Origin: Pseudomonas syringae
GTDB taxonomy: Bacteria > Pseudomonadota > Gammaproteobacteria > Pseudomonadales > Pseudomonadaceae
Assembly (NCBI RefSeq): GCF_023278085.1
Contig: NZ_CP066265.1
Coordinates: 5,297,501 to 5,361,500 of the forward strand
Direction: 5' to 3'
Length of the DNA: 64,000 nt
The translations under genes were made by a program, and so were the position numbers. Within the stretch, counting starts at the first letter, position 1; every line of letters starts with the position of its first letter. Of the stretch, positions 48,358 to 58,394 are shown one piece after another. The notes below the pieces were generated by a model, which saw nothing but the letters and a program-made list of their open reading frames with translations, ran no database searches and had not been told where the DNA came from.

Positions 48358-49569
48358 TCAGCAGGCAGTCAACCCGACTTGCGGGCGCTCACCGGTAAAG
48401 AATATGGGGCGTAACCTGACACCCACCACGTTACCGGCATAGGCAGCGACCAGCCACAGCCAGCCGTGCAGACTGCCGGAAGCGATCCCGCTGAAGTACG
48501 CGCCGATGTTGCAGCCGTAGGCCAGACGCGAGCCGTAGCCCAACAGCAGACCGCCGATCACCGCCGCCACCAGCGAACGCGTAGGGATATCCAGACTTGG
48601 CGCAAAGCGCCCGGCCAGCCCGGCTGCCAGCAAGGCACCGAGCATGATGCCGATGTCCATCACGCTGGTGATGTCTTGCCACACCGGCGCCGCCAAAGCT
48701 TTGGCATTCGCGGCGCTTTGCCAGAACACCCAACTGCCGACGTCGACTCCCAAACCGCTTGCCGCCTTGGCGCCCCACAAGGCAAACGCCGAGGTGATGC
48801 CCCACGGGCGGCCAGCCAGCGCCAGCGTTGCGTAATTCAACACCGCCAGCGCCACCGCGCCCCAGACCAGAACCCACGGCCCGCGCAGCACCCGGCGCAG
48901 GCCACGATGCTCGGTGGTCACCGGCGCTTCAAGCTGACCATGACGGCGCTTTTCCAGCGTCACGGTAACCCACGCGATCAAGGCAAACACAACCAGGTTC
49001 ACGATCAGCGCAGGCAGCACGCCGAAGGTCTTGACCACTGAAACAGGCGCAAACGCAGGCAGGGCGAACCACCAGTCCACATGGTGCGTGGCGATCAGTG
49101 AACCGAGGATGAAGAACAGCAGCGTGACCAGCATCCGTGCGTTACCGCCACCAGCGGTGAACAACGTACCCGATGCACAGCCACCGCCCAGTTGCATGCC
49201 GATGCCGAAAATAAACGCACCCACGACTACCGAAACGCCGACCGGTGCGACCAGCCCGGTAACCGGCTGACCAAACAGCGTGCCCGCTCCCAGTGCCGGG
49301 AAGAACAGCACGACCGCCACCGCCAGCATAACCATTTGCGCCCGTAGACCCGCGCCGCGCCGTTCACGGATGAACACGCGCCATGCGGATGTGAAGCCGA
49401 ACGCGGCGTGGTACAGCGTCACGCCCAGCGCCGCGCCGACGATCCACAACAGCACCTGACGAGTGCCGACGCTGAGCAGCAGAAACTGCGCGCCCATCAA
49501 CAGCAGAAACAGCGCAGCCAGCGGCGCGCCGAACTTGCGTCCGGGTGTTACAGACAGAGAGTTGTTCAT
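48358..49569 (-). CDS. YeeE/YedE-family sulphur-compound transporter
   Basis: 403-aa inner-membrane protein with about ten helices and two internal Sulf_transp repeats. Each repeat has the family Cys: GMQLGGGCASGTLFTAGGGN and YGSRLAYGCNIGAYFSGIAS. Members import thiosulphate or related sulphur/selenium compounds. No tusA or sulphurtransferase gene adjoins it here. The ATG at 49569 is preferred over an upstream TTG (49593). The next gene upstream, mocR, ends 53 nt away in the same direction. Confidence 0.88.
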   Translation of the reverse strand: MNNSLSVTPGRKFGAPLAALFLLLMGAQFLLLSVGTRQVLLWIVGAALGVTLYHAAFGFTSAWRVFIRERRGAGLRAQMVMLAVAVVLFFPALGAGTLFGQPVTGLVAPVGVSVVVGAFIFGIGMQLGGGCASGTLFTAGGGNARMLVTLLFFILGSLIATHHVDWWFALPAFAPVSVVKTFGVLPALIVNLVVFALIAWVTVTLEKRRHGQLEAPVTTEHRGLRRVLRGPWVLVWGAVALAVLNYATLALAGRPWGITSAFALWGAKAASGLGVDVGSWVFWQSAANAKALAAPVWQDITSVMDIGIMLGALLAAGLAGRFAPSLDIPTRSLVAAVIGGLLLGYGSRLAYGCNIGAYFSGIASGSLHGWLWLVAAYAGNVVGVRLRPIFFTGERPQVGLTAC

Positions 49570-49621
49570 AGGTATCTCGAAGACAGGTAGCAAAAACGAC
49601 GATTATACGCGCGCCAGGCGA

Positions 49622-51187
49622 CTACTCCGACCAGGCTTCGCGCAGCCTGTTCAGCGCATCTGCAATCGCAGACTCTGGTACGGCGGCAAAACCCAGCACC
49701 AGCCCGGCTCGGTTATCCACAGGCTCACTGGAATCAGGCAACCAGTAGTCACTCAGGGCGTTCATTTCGACGCCGACGCTTCTGGCCTGCTCGATCAGCA
49801 CTCGCTCACGCGCCAGACTGTCGACCCTGACCACCAGATGCAGCCCGGCGACGCCCTTGGGCATGGCCGCACACCCCGCAATATCTTTAGGCCAGCCAGC
49901 GAACAGTGCGTTGCGTCGACTCTGGGCTGCACGCCGCATGCGCCTGATATGTCGCTGAAAATGCCCCAGCGCGATGAACTGCGCCATGACCGCCTGCACA
50001 CCGATTTCCGTATGACGGATATCGACCGCCTTGCGTTGGCTGAACGGCTGAATCAGGCCTGCGGGGAGCACCAGATACCCGAGGCGCAATGCCGGGAAGG
50101 CAATCTTGCCGAACGTACCGATGTAAATCACCCGACCGTCCTGATCGAGTGCCGCCAGCGGTGCCAGCGGCGAGCCGCTATAGCGGTACTCGCCGTCGTA
50201 ATCGTCTTCGATTATCCAGCCTTGATTCGTTCTCGCCCAGGCCAGCAATTCCAGGCGCCGCGCCAGGCTCATCACCGCCCCGGTAGGGTACTGATGCGAA
50301 GGTGTGACGTAAGCGAGTGTGCAGTCGGCCTGCTCCAGATCGACACAGCGCATCCCCTCATCGTCCACCGCAATCCCCCGCAATCGGCCACCCGCCATCG
50401 CGAACGCATGACCGGCGGCACGATAGCCGGGATTCTCGATCGCAACACCTTCTCCTGGCGTCAACAGCAACTGTGCACAAAGGCTTATTGCATGCTGCGC
50501 GCCATTGGTGATCACAATTTGCTCAGCCGTACAGTGCAGGCCTCGTGAGGAGCGAAGGTAGACCGCGATCAACTCGCGCAAGCGCCACTCCCCCGCTGCA
50601 CAGCCGTAGCCCAGCTGGCCAAGGTCGGGCTTGCGCCAAAATGCCGCGTACAGCTTGCCCCACAAGGCGAAGGGAAAGAGATCAAAGGCTGGAACGCCCA
50701 CCCGAAAGGCCTTGGGAGCGTCACTCGGGGGTGCCTGCAAATGGTGCTGCTCGATGAGTTGCAGCGCAGCACTGTGGATAACTTTACTGCCCGGATTTAA
50801 GGGTATTTCTGCCGTAGCTGTGGACAAACCTGTGCATAACCCTGTGTGCAAAGCTGTGGGTAACTTGGTGGATAGTTTTTTGCGAGGTGTGGATTGAGGC
50901 GCAGCGCCGGTTTCGGAAAGCTGCACGACATAAGTGCCATCGCCAATGCGTCCCTCGACGAAGCCTTCGGCGTACAACTGATCATATGCCCGCAGCACAC
51001 TGTTACGGGATATCGCCAAGGAACACGCCAGATCGCGACTGGCCGGCAACCGGACCCCACCGCCCAGACGTCCATCGAGAATCTGCTGCCGCAGAATCTG
51101 ATAAAGCTGTTTGCTCAGCCCTTGACGCGCGTCCAGTTCAATACCCGTGAGCGTGGACGGAAACGCAGAGAGGTCAGTGGACATCAC
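49622..51187 (-). CDS. MocR-type PLP-dependent GntR regulator
   Basis: 521-aa GntR/MocR regulator. The N-terminal winged HTH (GVRLPASRDLACSLAISRNSV; about 40-85) is joined to a fold-type I aminotransferase-like domain with the PLP Lys at about K361 (IGTFGKIAFPALRLG) and the YVTPSHQYPTGAVMS strand. The linker (about residues 105-137) is unusual: a repeated tetrapeptide LxTx (LPTALHTGLCTGLSTA) produced by a 12-nt DNA repeat. It is divergent from the FMN-binding protein gene, with an inverted repeat between, suggesting autoregulation and control of that gene. Confidence 0.9.
   Translation of the reverse strand: MMSTDLSAFPSTLTGIELDARQGLSKQLYQILRQQILDGRLGGGVRLPASRDLACSLAISRNSVLRAYDQLYAEGFVEGRIGDGTYVVQLSETGAAPQSTPRKKLSTKLPTALHTGLCTGLSTATAEIPLNPGSKVIHSAALQLIEQHHLQAPPSDAPKAFRVGVPAFDLFPFALWGKLYAAFWRKPDLGQLGYGCAAGEWRLRELIAVYLRSSRGLHCTAEQIVITNGAQHAISLCAQLLLTPGEGVAIENPGYRAAGHAFAMAGGRLRGIAVDDEGMRCVDLEQADCTLAYVTPSHQYPTGAVMSLARRLELLAWARTNQGWIIEDDYDGEYRYSGSPLAPLAALDQDGRVIYIGTFGKIAFPALRLGYLVLPAGLIQPFSQRKAVDIRHTEIGVQAVMAQFIALGHFQRHIRRMRRAAQSRRNALFAGWPKDIAGCAAMPKGVAGLHLVVRVDSLARERVLIEQARSVGVEMNALSDYWLPDSSEPVDNRAGLVLGFAAVPESAIADALNRLREAWSE
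50819..50875. repeat. 12-nt tandem array of DnaA-box-like sequences inside mocR
   Basis: Five units at exact 12-nt steps begin at 50819, 50831, 50843, 50855 and 50867: TGTGGACAA, TGTGCATAA, TGTGTGCAA, TGTGGGTAA and GGTGGATAG. All are near-matches to TGTGGATAA (reverse of the DnaA box TTATCCACA). An exact copy lies at 50773-50781. The array encodes the LxTx linker. Confidence 0.75.
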
Positions 51188-51235
51188 ATTGGTCCTATGA
51201 AATCTGTCAGAAATGGATCTTACAACAGACCAATG
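51187..51235. promoter_or_regulatory. Candidate MocR operator
   Basis: Perfect inverted repeat CATTGGTC (51187-51194) and GACCAATG (51228-51235) spanning the 87-bp divergent gap between the MocR gene and the FMN-binding gene. Position suits autoregulation plus control of the divergent operon. Confidence 0.55.
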
Positions 51236-51274
51236 GACTGCTTAGGATTTCGTCACCCATCCAGGACAATCGTT

Positions 51275-51898
51275 ATGTACACGCCTTCCGCATTCAAGGA
51301 CAACGACACTACGCGCCTGCACGAGCACATCGATCAGACACGCCTGGCAATTCTGGTCACCCACGGTGAAAACGGCTTGCAGGCAAGCCACCTGCCATTG
51401 CTGTTGCGCCGCGATCAGGGCGCGTTTGGCACCTTGTACGGCCACTTGGCCAAGGCCAATCCGCAGGTGCAGCAGTTGGAGGCCGGCGCCGAAGCCATGG
51501 TGATTTTTCCCGGCGACGACGCTTACGTGAGCCCCGCTTACTACCCGAGCAAGGCAGCGCATGGCAAAGTCGTGCCCACCTGGAATTACCTGACCGTGCA
51601 TGCTTACGGCAAGGCGGAGTGCTTTGCTGACCTTGAACGATTGCACCTGCTGGTGGGCGAGCTGACTGACAAGCACGAGGCCGGGCGTGCGCAGCCGTGG
51701 TCCATCAACGATGCACCGGCGGACTACATCGCCAAAATGCTGGGCGCGATTGTCGGCTTCGCCCTGCCCGTGCAGCGCCTGCAAGGCAAACGCAAACTCA
51801 GCCAGAACCGCGATGCTCAGGACATCGCCGGTGTGCGCGATAGCCTCGCTGCCAGCGAGGATTCAAACGACCAGCGAATCGCTCGCTTGATGAGCTAA
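51275..51898 (+). CDS. FMN-binding negative transcriptional regulator-type protein
   Basis: 207-aa split-barrel flavin-binding protein of the PaiB family, named after B. subtilis PaiB. It begins MYTPSAFKDNDTTRLHEHID and contains the FMN-site motifs LVTHGENGLQASHLPLLL, YGHLAKANPQ, VSPAYYPSK and VPTWNYLTVHAYG. In many pseudomonads it lies next to a MocR regulator and GNAT genes, as here. GGACAATCGTT precedes the ATG. Its actual role (regulator or flavin-dependent enzyme) is unclear. Confidence 0.88.
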   Translation: MYTPSAFKDNDTTRLHEHIDQTRLAILVTHGENGLQASHLPLLLRRDQGAFGTLYGHLAKANPQVQQLEAGAEAMVIFPGDDAYVSPAYYPSKAAHGKVVPTWNYLTVHAYGKAECFADLERLHLLVGELTDKHEAGRAQPWSINDAPADYIAKMLGAIVGFALPVQRLQGKRKLSQNRDAQDIAGVRDSLAASEDSNDQRIARLMS

Positions 51899-51910
51899 AT
51901 GGAGAGCTTC

Positions 51911-52357
51911 ATGACCCATGCCGACATCCGCCCTGTCACTGCCGACGATTATCAAGCCTGGCTGCCGCTATGGCAGACCTACCTTGGTTTCTACAAAACC
52001 GAGCTGCCCGAAGGTGTGAGCGAGGTCACCTGGCAACGCTTTCTCGACCCGGGCGAGCCGACCCACTCGGCGCTGGCCTGGCTGAATGGCAAGGCGGTCG
52101 GCATGGTGAACTTCATCTATCATCGCTCCAACTGGAGCATCCACAATGCCTGTTACCTGCAAGACCTGATCGTCGCCCCCGAACAGCGCGGAACCGGCAT
52201 TGGCAGGCAGTTGATCGAGTTTGTCTACGCCACAGCCAGGGCCGATGGCTGCGACAAGGTGCACTGGCTGACGCATGAAACCAACGCTACGGCGATCCAG
52301 TTGTACGAGCGGATTGCCGAGCGACCAGGCCTCATCCAATTTCGTAAAGCGCTCTGA
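51911..52357 (+). CDS. GNAT-family N-acetyltransferase
   Basis: 148-aa GNAT. The acetyl-CoA site is VAPEQRGTGIGRQLIEFVY (R/QxxGxG/A), and the C-terminal strand WLTHETNATAIQLYERI is typical. The ATG at 51911 follows GGAGAG by 5 nt; an in-frame ATG at 51899 would add four residues and directly abuts the previous stop. It probably forms an operon with the FMN-binding gene and the second GNAT. Substrate unknown. Confidence 0.88.
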   Translation: MTHADIRPVTADDYQAWLPLWQTYLGFYKTELPEGVSEVTWQRFLDPGEPTHSALAWLNGKAVGMVNFIYHRSNWSIHNACYLQDLIVAPEQRGTGIGRQLIEFVYATARADGCDKVHWLTHETNATAIQLYERIAERPGLIQFRKAL

Positions 52358-52372
52358 AACAGGAAGTGATTC

Positions 52373-53044
52373 ATGTCCGACACCTTGCTGGACTGGCAAG
52401 CCGCCGCATTGCCCACCACCCGAACCCTCACAGGCCGCTTCATTCGCCTTGAAAAGCTTGATGCTGCCCGTCACGCCGAAGATTTGTGGGCCGTGCTTCA
52501 GGGACCGAACGCAGATCCGAAGCTCTGGGATTACCTGCCTTACGGCCCTTTTAGCGAGCGCAGCGCGTTTGATGCCTGGCTGACCGGGCATCAGGCGGCC
52601 TCCGATCCATGGTTTTACGTGGTCGTCGATCAGCAGAGTGATAAAGCCGAGGGCGTCATCAGCCTGATGTCGATCGTTGCAGCCCATGGCCGGATAGAAA
52701 TTGGCCACGTGACCTTCAGCGCTGCCATGCAACGCACGCCTAAAGGTACGGAAGCCATTTACCTGCTGGCCCGGGAAGCCTTTGCGCTGGGTTATCGACG
52801 CCTGGAGTGGAAATGCAACGCCAACAACGCCCGCTCGAAGCGCGCTGCCGAACGATTCGGTTTCAGCTACGAAGGCACCTTCCGCCAGCACATGGTGGTC
52901 AAAGGCCATAGCCGAGACACGGCGTGGTATTCGATGCTCGACAGTGAATGGCCTGAGCTGCAAAAGGCGTTTGAACGCTGGCTGGCTGTGGATAACTTTG
53001 CGGACGGGCAGCAGATCAAAGGGCTTGAAACGTTCCGCCAGTGA
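52373..53044 (+). CDS. GNAT acetyltransferase, RimJ/RimL-like
   Basis: 223-aa acetyltransferase of the Acetyltransf_3 type (RimJ/RimL-like). Conserved blocks are LTGRFIRLEKLDAARHAEDL, GVISLMSI and GHVTFSAAMQRTPKGTEA, then LEWKCNANNARSKRAAERFGFSYEGTFRQH. It starts 15 nt after the first GNAT stops, with AGGAAG upstream. An exact TGTGGATAA lies near its 3' end (52987-52995). It is followed by a repeat array. Substrate unknown. Confidence 0.88.
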   Translation: MSDTLLDWQAAALPTTRTLTGRFIRLEKLDAARHAEDLWAVLQGPNADPKLWDYLPYGPFSERSAFDAWLTGHQAASDPWFYVVVDQQSDKAEGVISLMSIVAAHGRIEIGHVTFSAAMQRTPKGTEAIYLLAREAFALGYRRLEWKCNANNARSKRAAERFGFSYEGTFRQHMVVKGHSRDTAWYSMLDSEWPELQKAFERWLAVDNFADGQQIKGLETFRQ

Positions 53045-53095
53045 TTCGCGTCTCACCCGGCGCATACACCGCTGGAGCGTGAGGAGCAGCAATCT

Positions 53096-53430
53096 CAACT
53101 ATCGTGCGACGCTCCGCGTCGGCATGCCGTTCCGGACGCTCCGCGTCCTCTTTGCGACGCAGAGCGTCGAGAACTGCTTTCCCACGCTGGAGCGTAGGGA
53201 ACGATAACCTCAACTACCTCAACTACCTCAACTATCGTGCGACGCTCCGCGTCGGCATGCCGTTCCGGACGCTCCGCGTCCTCCTTGCGACGCAGAGCGT
53301 CGAGAACTGCATTCCCACGCTGGAGCGTAGGGAACGATAATCTCAACTATCTCAACTATCGTGCGACGCTCCGCGTCGGCATGCCGTTCCGGACGCTCCG
53401 CGTCCTCTTTGCGACGCAGATCGTCGAGAA
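53096..53430. repeat. Three-copy REP-like array, 133/124-bp period
   Basis: Copies begin near 53101, 53234 and 53358 with ATCGTGCGACGCTCCGCG. Copies 1-2 are separated by 133 bp, 2-3 by 124 bp; the 9-bp difference is a run of CTCAACTAC units that varies in number. Internal inverted motifs include GACGCTCCGCGTC, GACGCAGAGCGTC and CCCACGCTGGAGCGTAGGG. Open frames on both strands are by-products of the repeat. Confidence 0.88.
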
Positions 53431-53454
53431 CCGCATTCTTGCACGCCTGCAGAA

Positions 53455-53483
53455 TAAAAAAAGGGAAGCCACGAGTGCTTCCC
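53455..53483 (-). terminator. Terminator of pycB
   Basis: On the minus strand GGGAAGC / GCTTCCC with a 7-nt loop is followed by TTTTTTTAT, about 35 nt after the pycB stop codon. Confidence 0.92.
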
Positions 53484-53517
53484 TGAGGTAAACGGTTGAA
53501 TGATCTGAAGCGTCCAG

Positions 53518-55326
53518 TCAGCCTTCGATTTCGACCAGTATCTCGCCCGGATTGACGCGGTCGCCCTTGGCGACATGAATGGCCACGACCTTCCCGGCAA
53601 TGGATGCCTGGACTTCGGTTTCCATTTTCATCGCTTCGGTGATCAGCACGGCCTGACCGGCCTTGACCGCATCGCCTTCCTTGACCAGTACATCGACGAT
53701 GTTGCCCGGCATGGCGGTGCTGACGTGGCCCGGTGCGCTGGCCTGCTTGCGTTTGCTGGCACCGCCGCTGACAAACTCATTGAGCGGTTCGAACACCACT
53801 TCTTCCGGCATGCCATCGATGGTCAGGTAGAAATGGCGCTTGCCCTCGGCCTTGACGCCCACACCGGTGATGTCTACGCGGTAGGTCTCGCCGTGCACAT
53901 CAATGACAAACTCGGTCGGCACACCCTCGCCGCCCGCCCTGGCCACGCTTCCGGCTTCAGGGATCGGCAGCAACACCTCCGGCGTGAGCGTACCGGCGGC
54001 GCGCTCTTCAAGAAACTTGCGGCCAATGTCCGGGAACATGGCGAAGGTCAGCACGTCTTCTTCGGATCTGGCCAATGCACCGATGTCGGCACGCAGCTTG
54101 GTCATCTCCGGCCGCAGCAGGTCGGCAGGACGCACATCAATCAGCTCCTCGTTGCCAATCGCCTGACGACGCAGCTTTTCATCGACCTGCCCCGGCGCCT
54201 TGCCATAGCCGCCCTGCAGATAAAGCTTCACCTCGTTGGTGATGGTCTTGTAACGCTCGCCCGCCAGCACGTTGAAGAACGCCTGGGTGCCGACGATCTG
54301 CGAGGTCGGCGTCACCAGCGGTGGATAACCGAGGTCTTTGCGGACGCGAGGGATTTCCGCCAGCACTTCGCTCATGCGATTGAGCGCACCCTGTTCCTTG
54401 AGCTGGTTGGCGAGGTTGGAGATCATCCCGCCAGGCACCTGATTGACCTGCACGCGGGTGTCAACCGCAGTAAATTCGCTTTCGAACTGGTGATATTTCT
54501 TACGCACCGCGTAGAAATACAGACCGATTTCCTGCAACAGTTCCAGATCCAGACCGGTATCGAATTCACTGCCCTTGAGCGCCGCAACCATCGACTCGGT
54601 GCCCGGGTGGCTGGTACCCCAGGCGAAGCTGGAAATCGCCGTGTCGATATGGTCCGCGCCGCTTTCAATCGCCTTGAGCTGACACATCGCAGCCAGACCC
54701 GCCGTGTCGTGGGAGTGTATGAACACCGGCAACGACTGCTCGGCTTTCAGCGCCTTGACCAGCTCGCCGGTGGCATACGGCGTCAGCAGACCGGCCATGT
54801 CCTTGATCGCCACCGAGTCGCAACCCATGGCCTCCATCTGCCGCGCCTGCGCAACGAACGCTTCAATGGTGTGAACCGGGCTGGTGGTGTACGCGATGGT
54901 GCCCTGCGCATGCTTGCCTGCCGCCTTCACCGCTTCGATGGCAACGCGCAGGTTACGCACATCGTTCATGGCATCGAAAATCCGGAACACGTCGATGCCG
55001 TTGACCGCCGCCTTGGCCACGAACGCCTTGACCACATCGTCGCTGTAATGCCGATAGCCCAGCAGGTTCTGACCGCGCAGCAGCATCTGCAAACGGGTAT
55101 TGGGCAACGCCGCACGCAGCTGGCGCAGACGTTCCCAAGGGTCTTCCTTGAGAAACCGCACGCACGCGTCGAAGGTCGCGCCGCCCCACATTTCCAGCGA
55201 CCAGTAGCCCACCTTGTCGAGCTTGTCGCAGATCGGCAGCATGTCTTCAGTGCGCATGCGGGTCGCCAGCAACGATTGATGAGCGTCACGCAGGATGGTG
55301 TCGGTTACAAAGATCTTCTTGGTCAT
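53518..55326 (-). CDS. pycB: Pyruvate carboxylase subunit B (carboxyltransferase-biotin carrier)
   Basis: 602-aa subunit uniting an HMGL-like carboxyltransferase domain (about 1-300), a conserved PYC/OADA domain (about 300-470) and a C-terminal biotinyl domain (about 525-602). Motifs: TDTILRDAHQSLLATRMRT, the metal-ligand HSHDTAG, and EAMKMETE with the biotinylated Lys near 567. It resembles oxaloacetate decarboxylase alpha, but pairing with a biotin carboxylase gene (pycA) and the absence of beta/gamma decarboxylase genes favour the two-subunit pyruvate carboxylase of pseudomonads, producing oxaloacetate for anaplerosis. GGAGC precedes the ATG. Confidence 0.93.
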   Translation of the reverse strand: MTKKIFVTDTILRDAHQSLLATRMRTEDMLPICDKLDKVGYWSLEMWGGATFDACVRFLKEDPWERLRQLRAALPNTRLQMLLRGQNLLGYRHYSDDVVKAFVAKAAVNGIDVFRIFDAMNDVRNLRVAIEAVKAAGKHAQGTIAYTTSPVHTIEAFVAQARQMEAMGCDSVAIKDMAGLLTPYATGELVKALKAEQSLPVFIHSHDTAGLAAMCQLKAIESGADHIDTAISSFAWGTSHPGTESMVAALKGSEFDTGLDLELLQEIGLYFYAVRKKYHQFESEFTAVDTRVQVNQVPGGMISNLANQLKEQGALNRMSEVLAEIPRVRKDLGYPPLVTPTSQIVGTQAFFNVLAGERYKTITNEVKLYLQGGYGKAPGQVDEKLRRQAIGNEELIDVRPADLLRPEMTKLRADIGALARSEEDVLTFAMFPDIGRKFLEERAAGTLTPEVLLPIPEAGSVARAGGEGVPTEFVIDVHGETYRVDITGVGVKAEGKRHFYLTIDGMPEEVVFEPLNEFVSGGASKRKQASAPGHVSTAMPGNIVDVLVKEGDAVKAGQAVLITEAMKMETEVQASIAGKVVAIHVAKGDRVNPGEILVEIEG

Positions 55327-55341
55327 TGGTAGCTCCTTTCA

Positions 55342-55418
55342 AGCTGCAAGTTTCAAGCTACAAGCCGCAAGTAAAAGCCGAGTCGCTCTTGCTTGAAGCT
55401 TGCTGACAACTTGCAGCT
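55342..55418. repeat. Inverted repeat between pycA and pycB
   Basis: AGCTGCAAG (55342-55350) and CTTGCAGCT (55410-55418) bound a region of shorter AAGCTTG/CAAGCTT-like elements. Such GCTTG-rich palindromes are common between Pseudomonas genes and may tune the relative expression of the two cistrons. Confidence 0.6.
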
Positions 55419-55425
55419 GACTCAT

Positions 55426-56841
<1,416 letters not shown>

Positions 56842-57047
56842 TGGTGATTCCTCGCCCCTAAAGACCCAACCGGTCAGCACATCCAGGTAAGCGCTGCATT
56901 CGCGCTTTTTTACGACCCGGCATGTGACTCAGTGTCGCAGGCACACCCTATGCCGGATCGAGGATTAACAAAAATGAGTAAAAGTTGGGTGATGCATAAG
57001 TAAAACCTTATAGTTGTTGATCAGCCAACCGGAAAGAGGCTTCAGAT

Positions 57048-57998
57048 ATGCGTAAGTCATTGATGCGCATGACATTGCGTCAGCTGCGCATATTCAACGA
57101 GGTGTGTGACCTGCGCTCATACAGCCGCGCTGCAGAAGAAATGTCTCTGACCCAGCCCGCGGTCAGCTTGCAGATACGTCAGTTGGAAGAGCTGATCGGC
57201 CAGCCACTGTTCGAGTACGTCGGGAAAAAGCTGTACCTGACCGAGGCGGCTGCAGCGCTGCAATCCGCCAGCCGGGATATTTTCGGCCGTCTGGAGAGCC
57301 TGGATATGCAGCTCTCAGACATGCAGGGTTCGCTGCAAGGGCAATTGAAACTGGCGGTCGAGTCGAGCTGCAAATACTTCATCCCGCACCTGTTTGCCGC
57401 GTTCAAACGCCAATACCCGGAAGTCAGCCTGAGCTTGATGGTGGTCAATCGTGCGCAGGTCATCAAACGACTGTCGGATAACCGCGACGATCTGGTGATC
57501 ATGTCGGCCGTGCCGCAACACATGGGCCTGGAGTTTCTGCCGTTCCTCAACAACCCGATTGTCGCCGTAGCGCCAGCGGATCACCCGCTGAGCAGCCGCG
57601 AAAAGTTGAGCCTGAAAGACCTCGAGCCGTGGCCGCTGCTGACGCGCGAGCCGGGGTCAGGCACACGTCTGGCCTGCGAGGAGTATTTCAAGGAAAAGCG
57701 CGTGCACTTCACGCAGACGCAAGAAGTGTCTTCAAGCGAAGCGCAGCGTGAATGCGTGGTTGCCGGGCTGGGCCTGGCGATGCTGACGCGGCATGCGGTC
57801 TGTCAGGAACTCGCCACAGGGACGCTCATCGAGCTGCCTGTGGCGGAGCTGCCGCTGTACAGAAGCTGGTGCGTGGTGCAGGCCAAGGACAAACGCCTGT
57901 CACCCGTAGCGCACGCGTTTCTTGCCTTCATCCGCAGCGAACGTGCGCAGATCAGCCAGCTTGTCGAGCGTTTCGACGGTCGACCGCGGGTGGCGTGA
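57048..57998 (+). CDS. pycR: LysR-family regulator next to pycAB
   Basis: 316-aa LysR regulator. The HTH is at about 25-45 (YSRAAEEMSLTQPAVSLQIR) and the effector domain follows, with the LMVVNRAQVIKRL and TREPGSGTRLACEEYF segments of CbbR/CysB-like relatives. The ATG at 57048 has AGAGG upstream; ATGs five or seven codons later are alternatives. The 206-bp divergent gap holds the pycA promoter. The symbol comes from the syntenic P. aeruginosa regulator PycR; regulation of pycAB is inferred. The C-terminal 47 nt overlap the opposite-strand small gene. Confidence 0.9.
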   Translation: MRKSLMRMTLRQLRIFNEVCDLRSYSRAAEEMSLTQPAVSLQIRQLEELIGQPLFEYVGKKLYLTEAAAALQSASRDIFGRLESLDMQLSDMQGSLQGQLKLAVESSCKYFIPHLFAAFKRQYPEVSLSLMVVNRAQVIKRLSDNRDDLVIMSAVPQHMGLEFLPFLNNPIVAVAPADHPLSSREKLSLKDLEPWPLLTREPGSGTRLACEEYFKEKRVHFTQTQEVSSSEAQRECVVAGLGLAMLTRHAVCQELATGTLIELPVAELPLYRSWCVVQAKDKRLSPVAHAFLAFIRSERAQISQLVERFDGRPRVA

Positions 57999-58173
57999 CG
58001 GTCTGCCAGACGGCGTTTTTCACCCCATCCATGTAGTCGCAGAGCTCTTGATTGAGCTGACGCGCCTCGCTGTAACTTTCAATTGCCCGACGAAACTCCA
58101 TGCGACGCTGATCTTCCTGCTGACGGCGGGTTTTCACGGTGCTGTTGGGTAAATCATCGTAATGCCGAGCCAT
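57952..58173 (-). CDS. PA3496-family small envelope-integrity-type protein
   Basis: 73-aa highly charged protein beginning MARHYDDLPNSTVKTRRQQE and continuing DQRRMEFRRAIESYSEARQL, a helical pattern I recognise from small Pseudomonas proteins annotated as PA3496-family putative envelope-integrity proteins. GGGAGACAGGAC immediately precedes the ATG at 58173, an excellent ribosome-binding site. Its 3' end overlaps pycR by 47 nt in convergent orientation. Function unverified. Confidence 0.75.
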   Translation of the reverse strand: MARHYDDLPNSTVKTRRQQEDQRRMEFRRAIESYSEARQLNQELCDYMDGVKNAVWQTVTPPAVDRRNARQAG

Positions 58174-58394
58174 GTCCTGTCTCCCAATACGTTTTGTGGG
58201 AGCACCAGAATGGAGCGCGACAGTGACAATCAGGCGGCGGACACATGACAGCTTGGTTAATTCTTGTAACCTGATAGCCAGAAAGAAACCGCGAAATATA
58301 TATATTTACCGCGTCCCGATGCCCCCCACGATAGAAACTGGCCCTGCAGGACGCAATTCACTCATTCAATCAATTTATGGCAAGGAGCCAAACA
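58174..58394. other. AT-rich promoter region with 14-nt A/T palindrome
   Basis: 221 bp between divergent small genes. It contains AAATATATATATTT (58294-58307) flanked by GCG and CCGCG. This may bind an H-NS/MvaT-like protein or form part of the promoter of the gene at 58395. Confidence 0.5.

Noticed and set aside
53096..53430. Possible CRISPR array
   Set aside because: Units are over 120 bp, contain palindromes and no unique spacers; no cas genes in the window.
53575..55332. 585-codon open frame antisense to pycB
   Set aside because: Mirror of pycB codon bias; no domain-like patterns and no ribosome-binding site.
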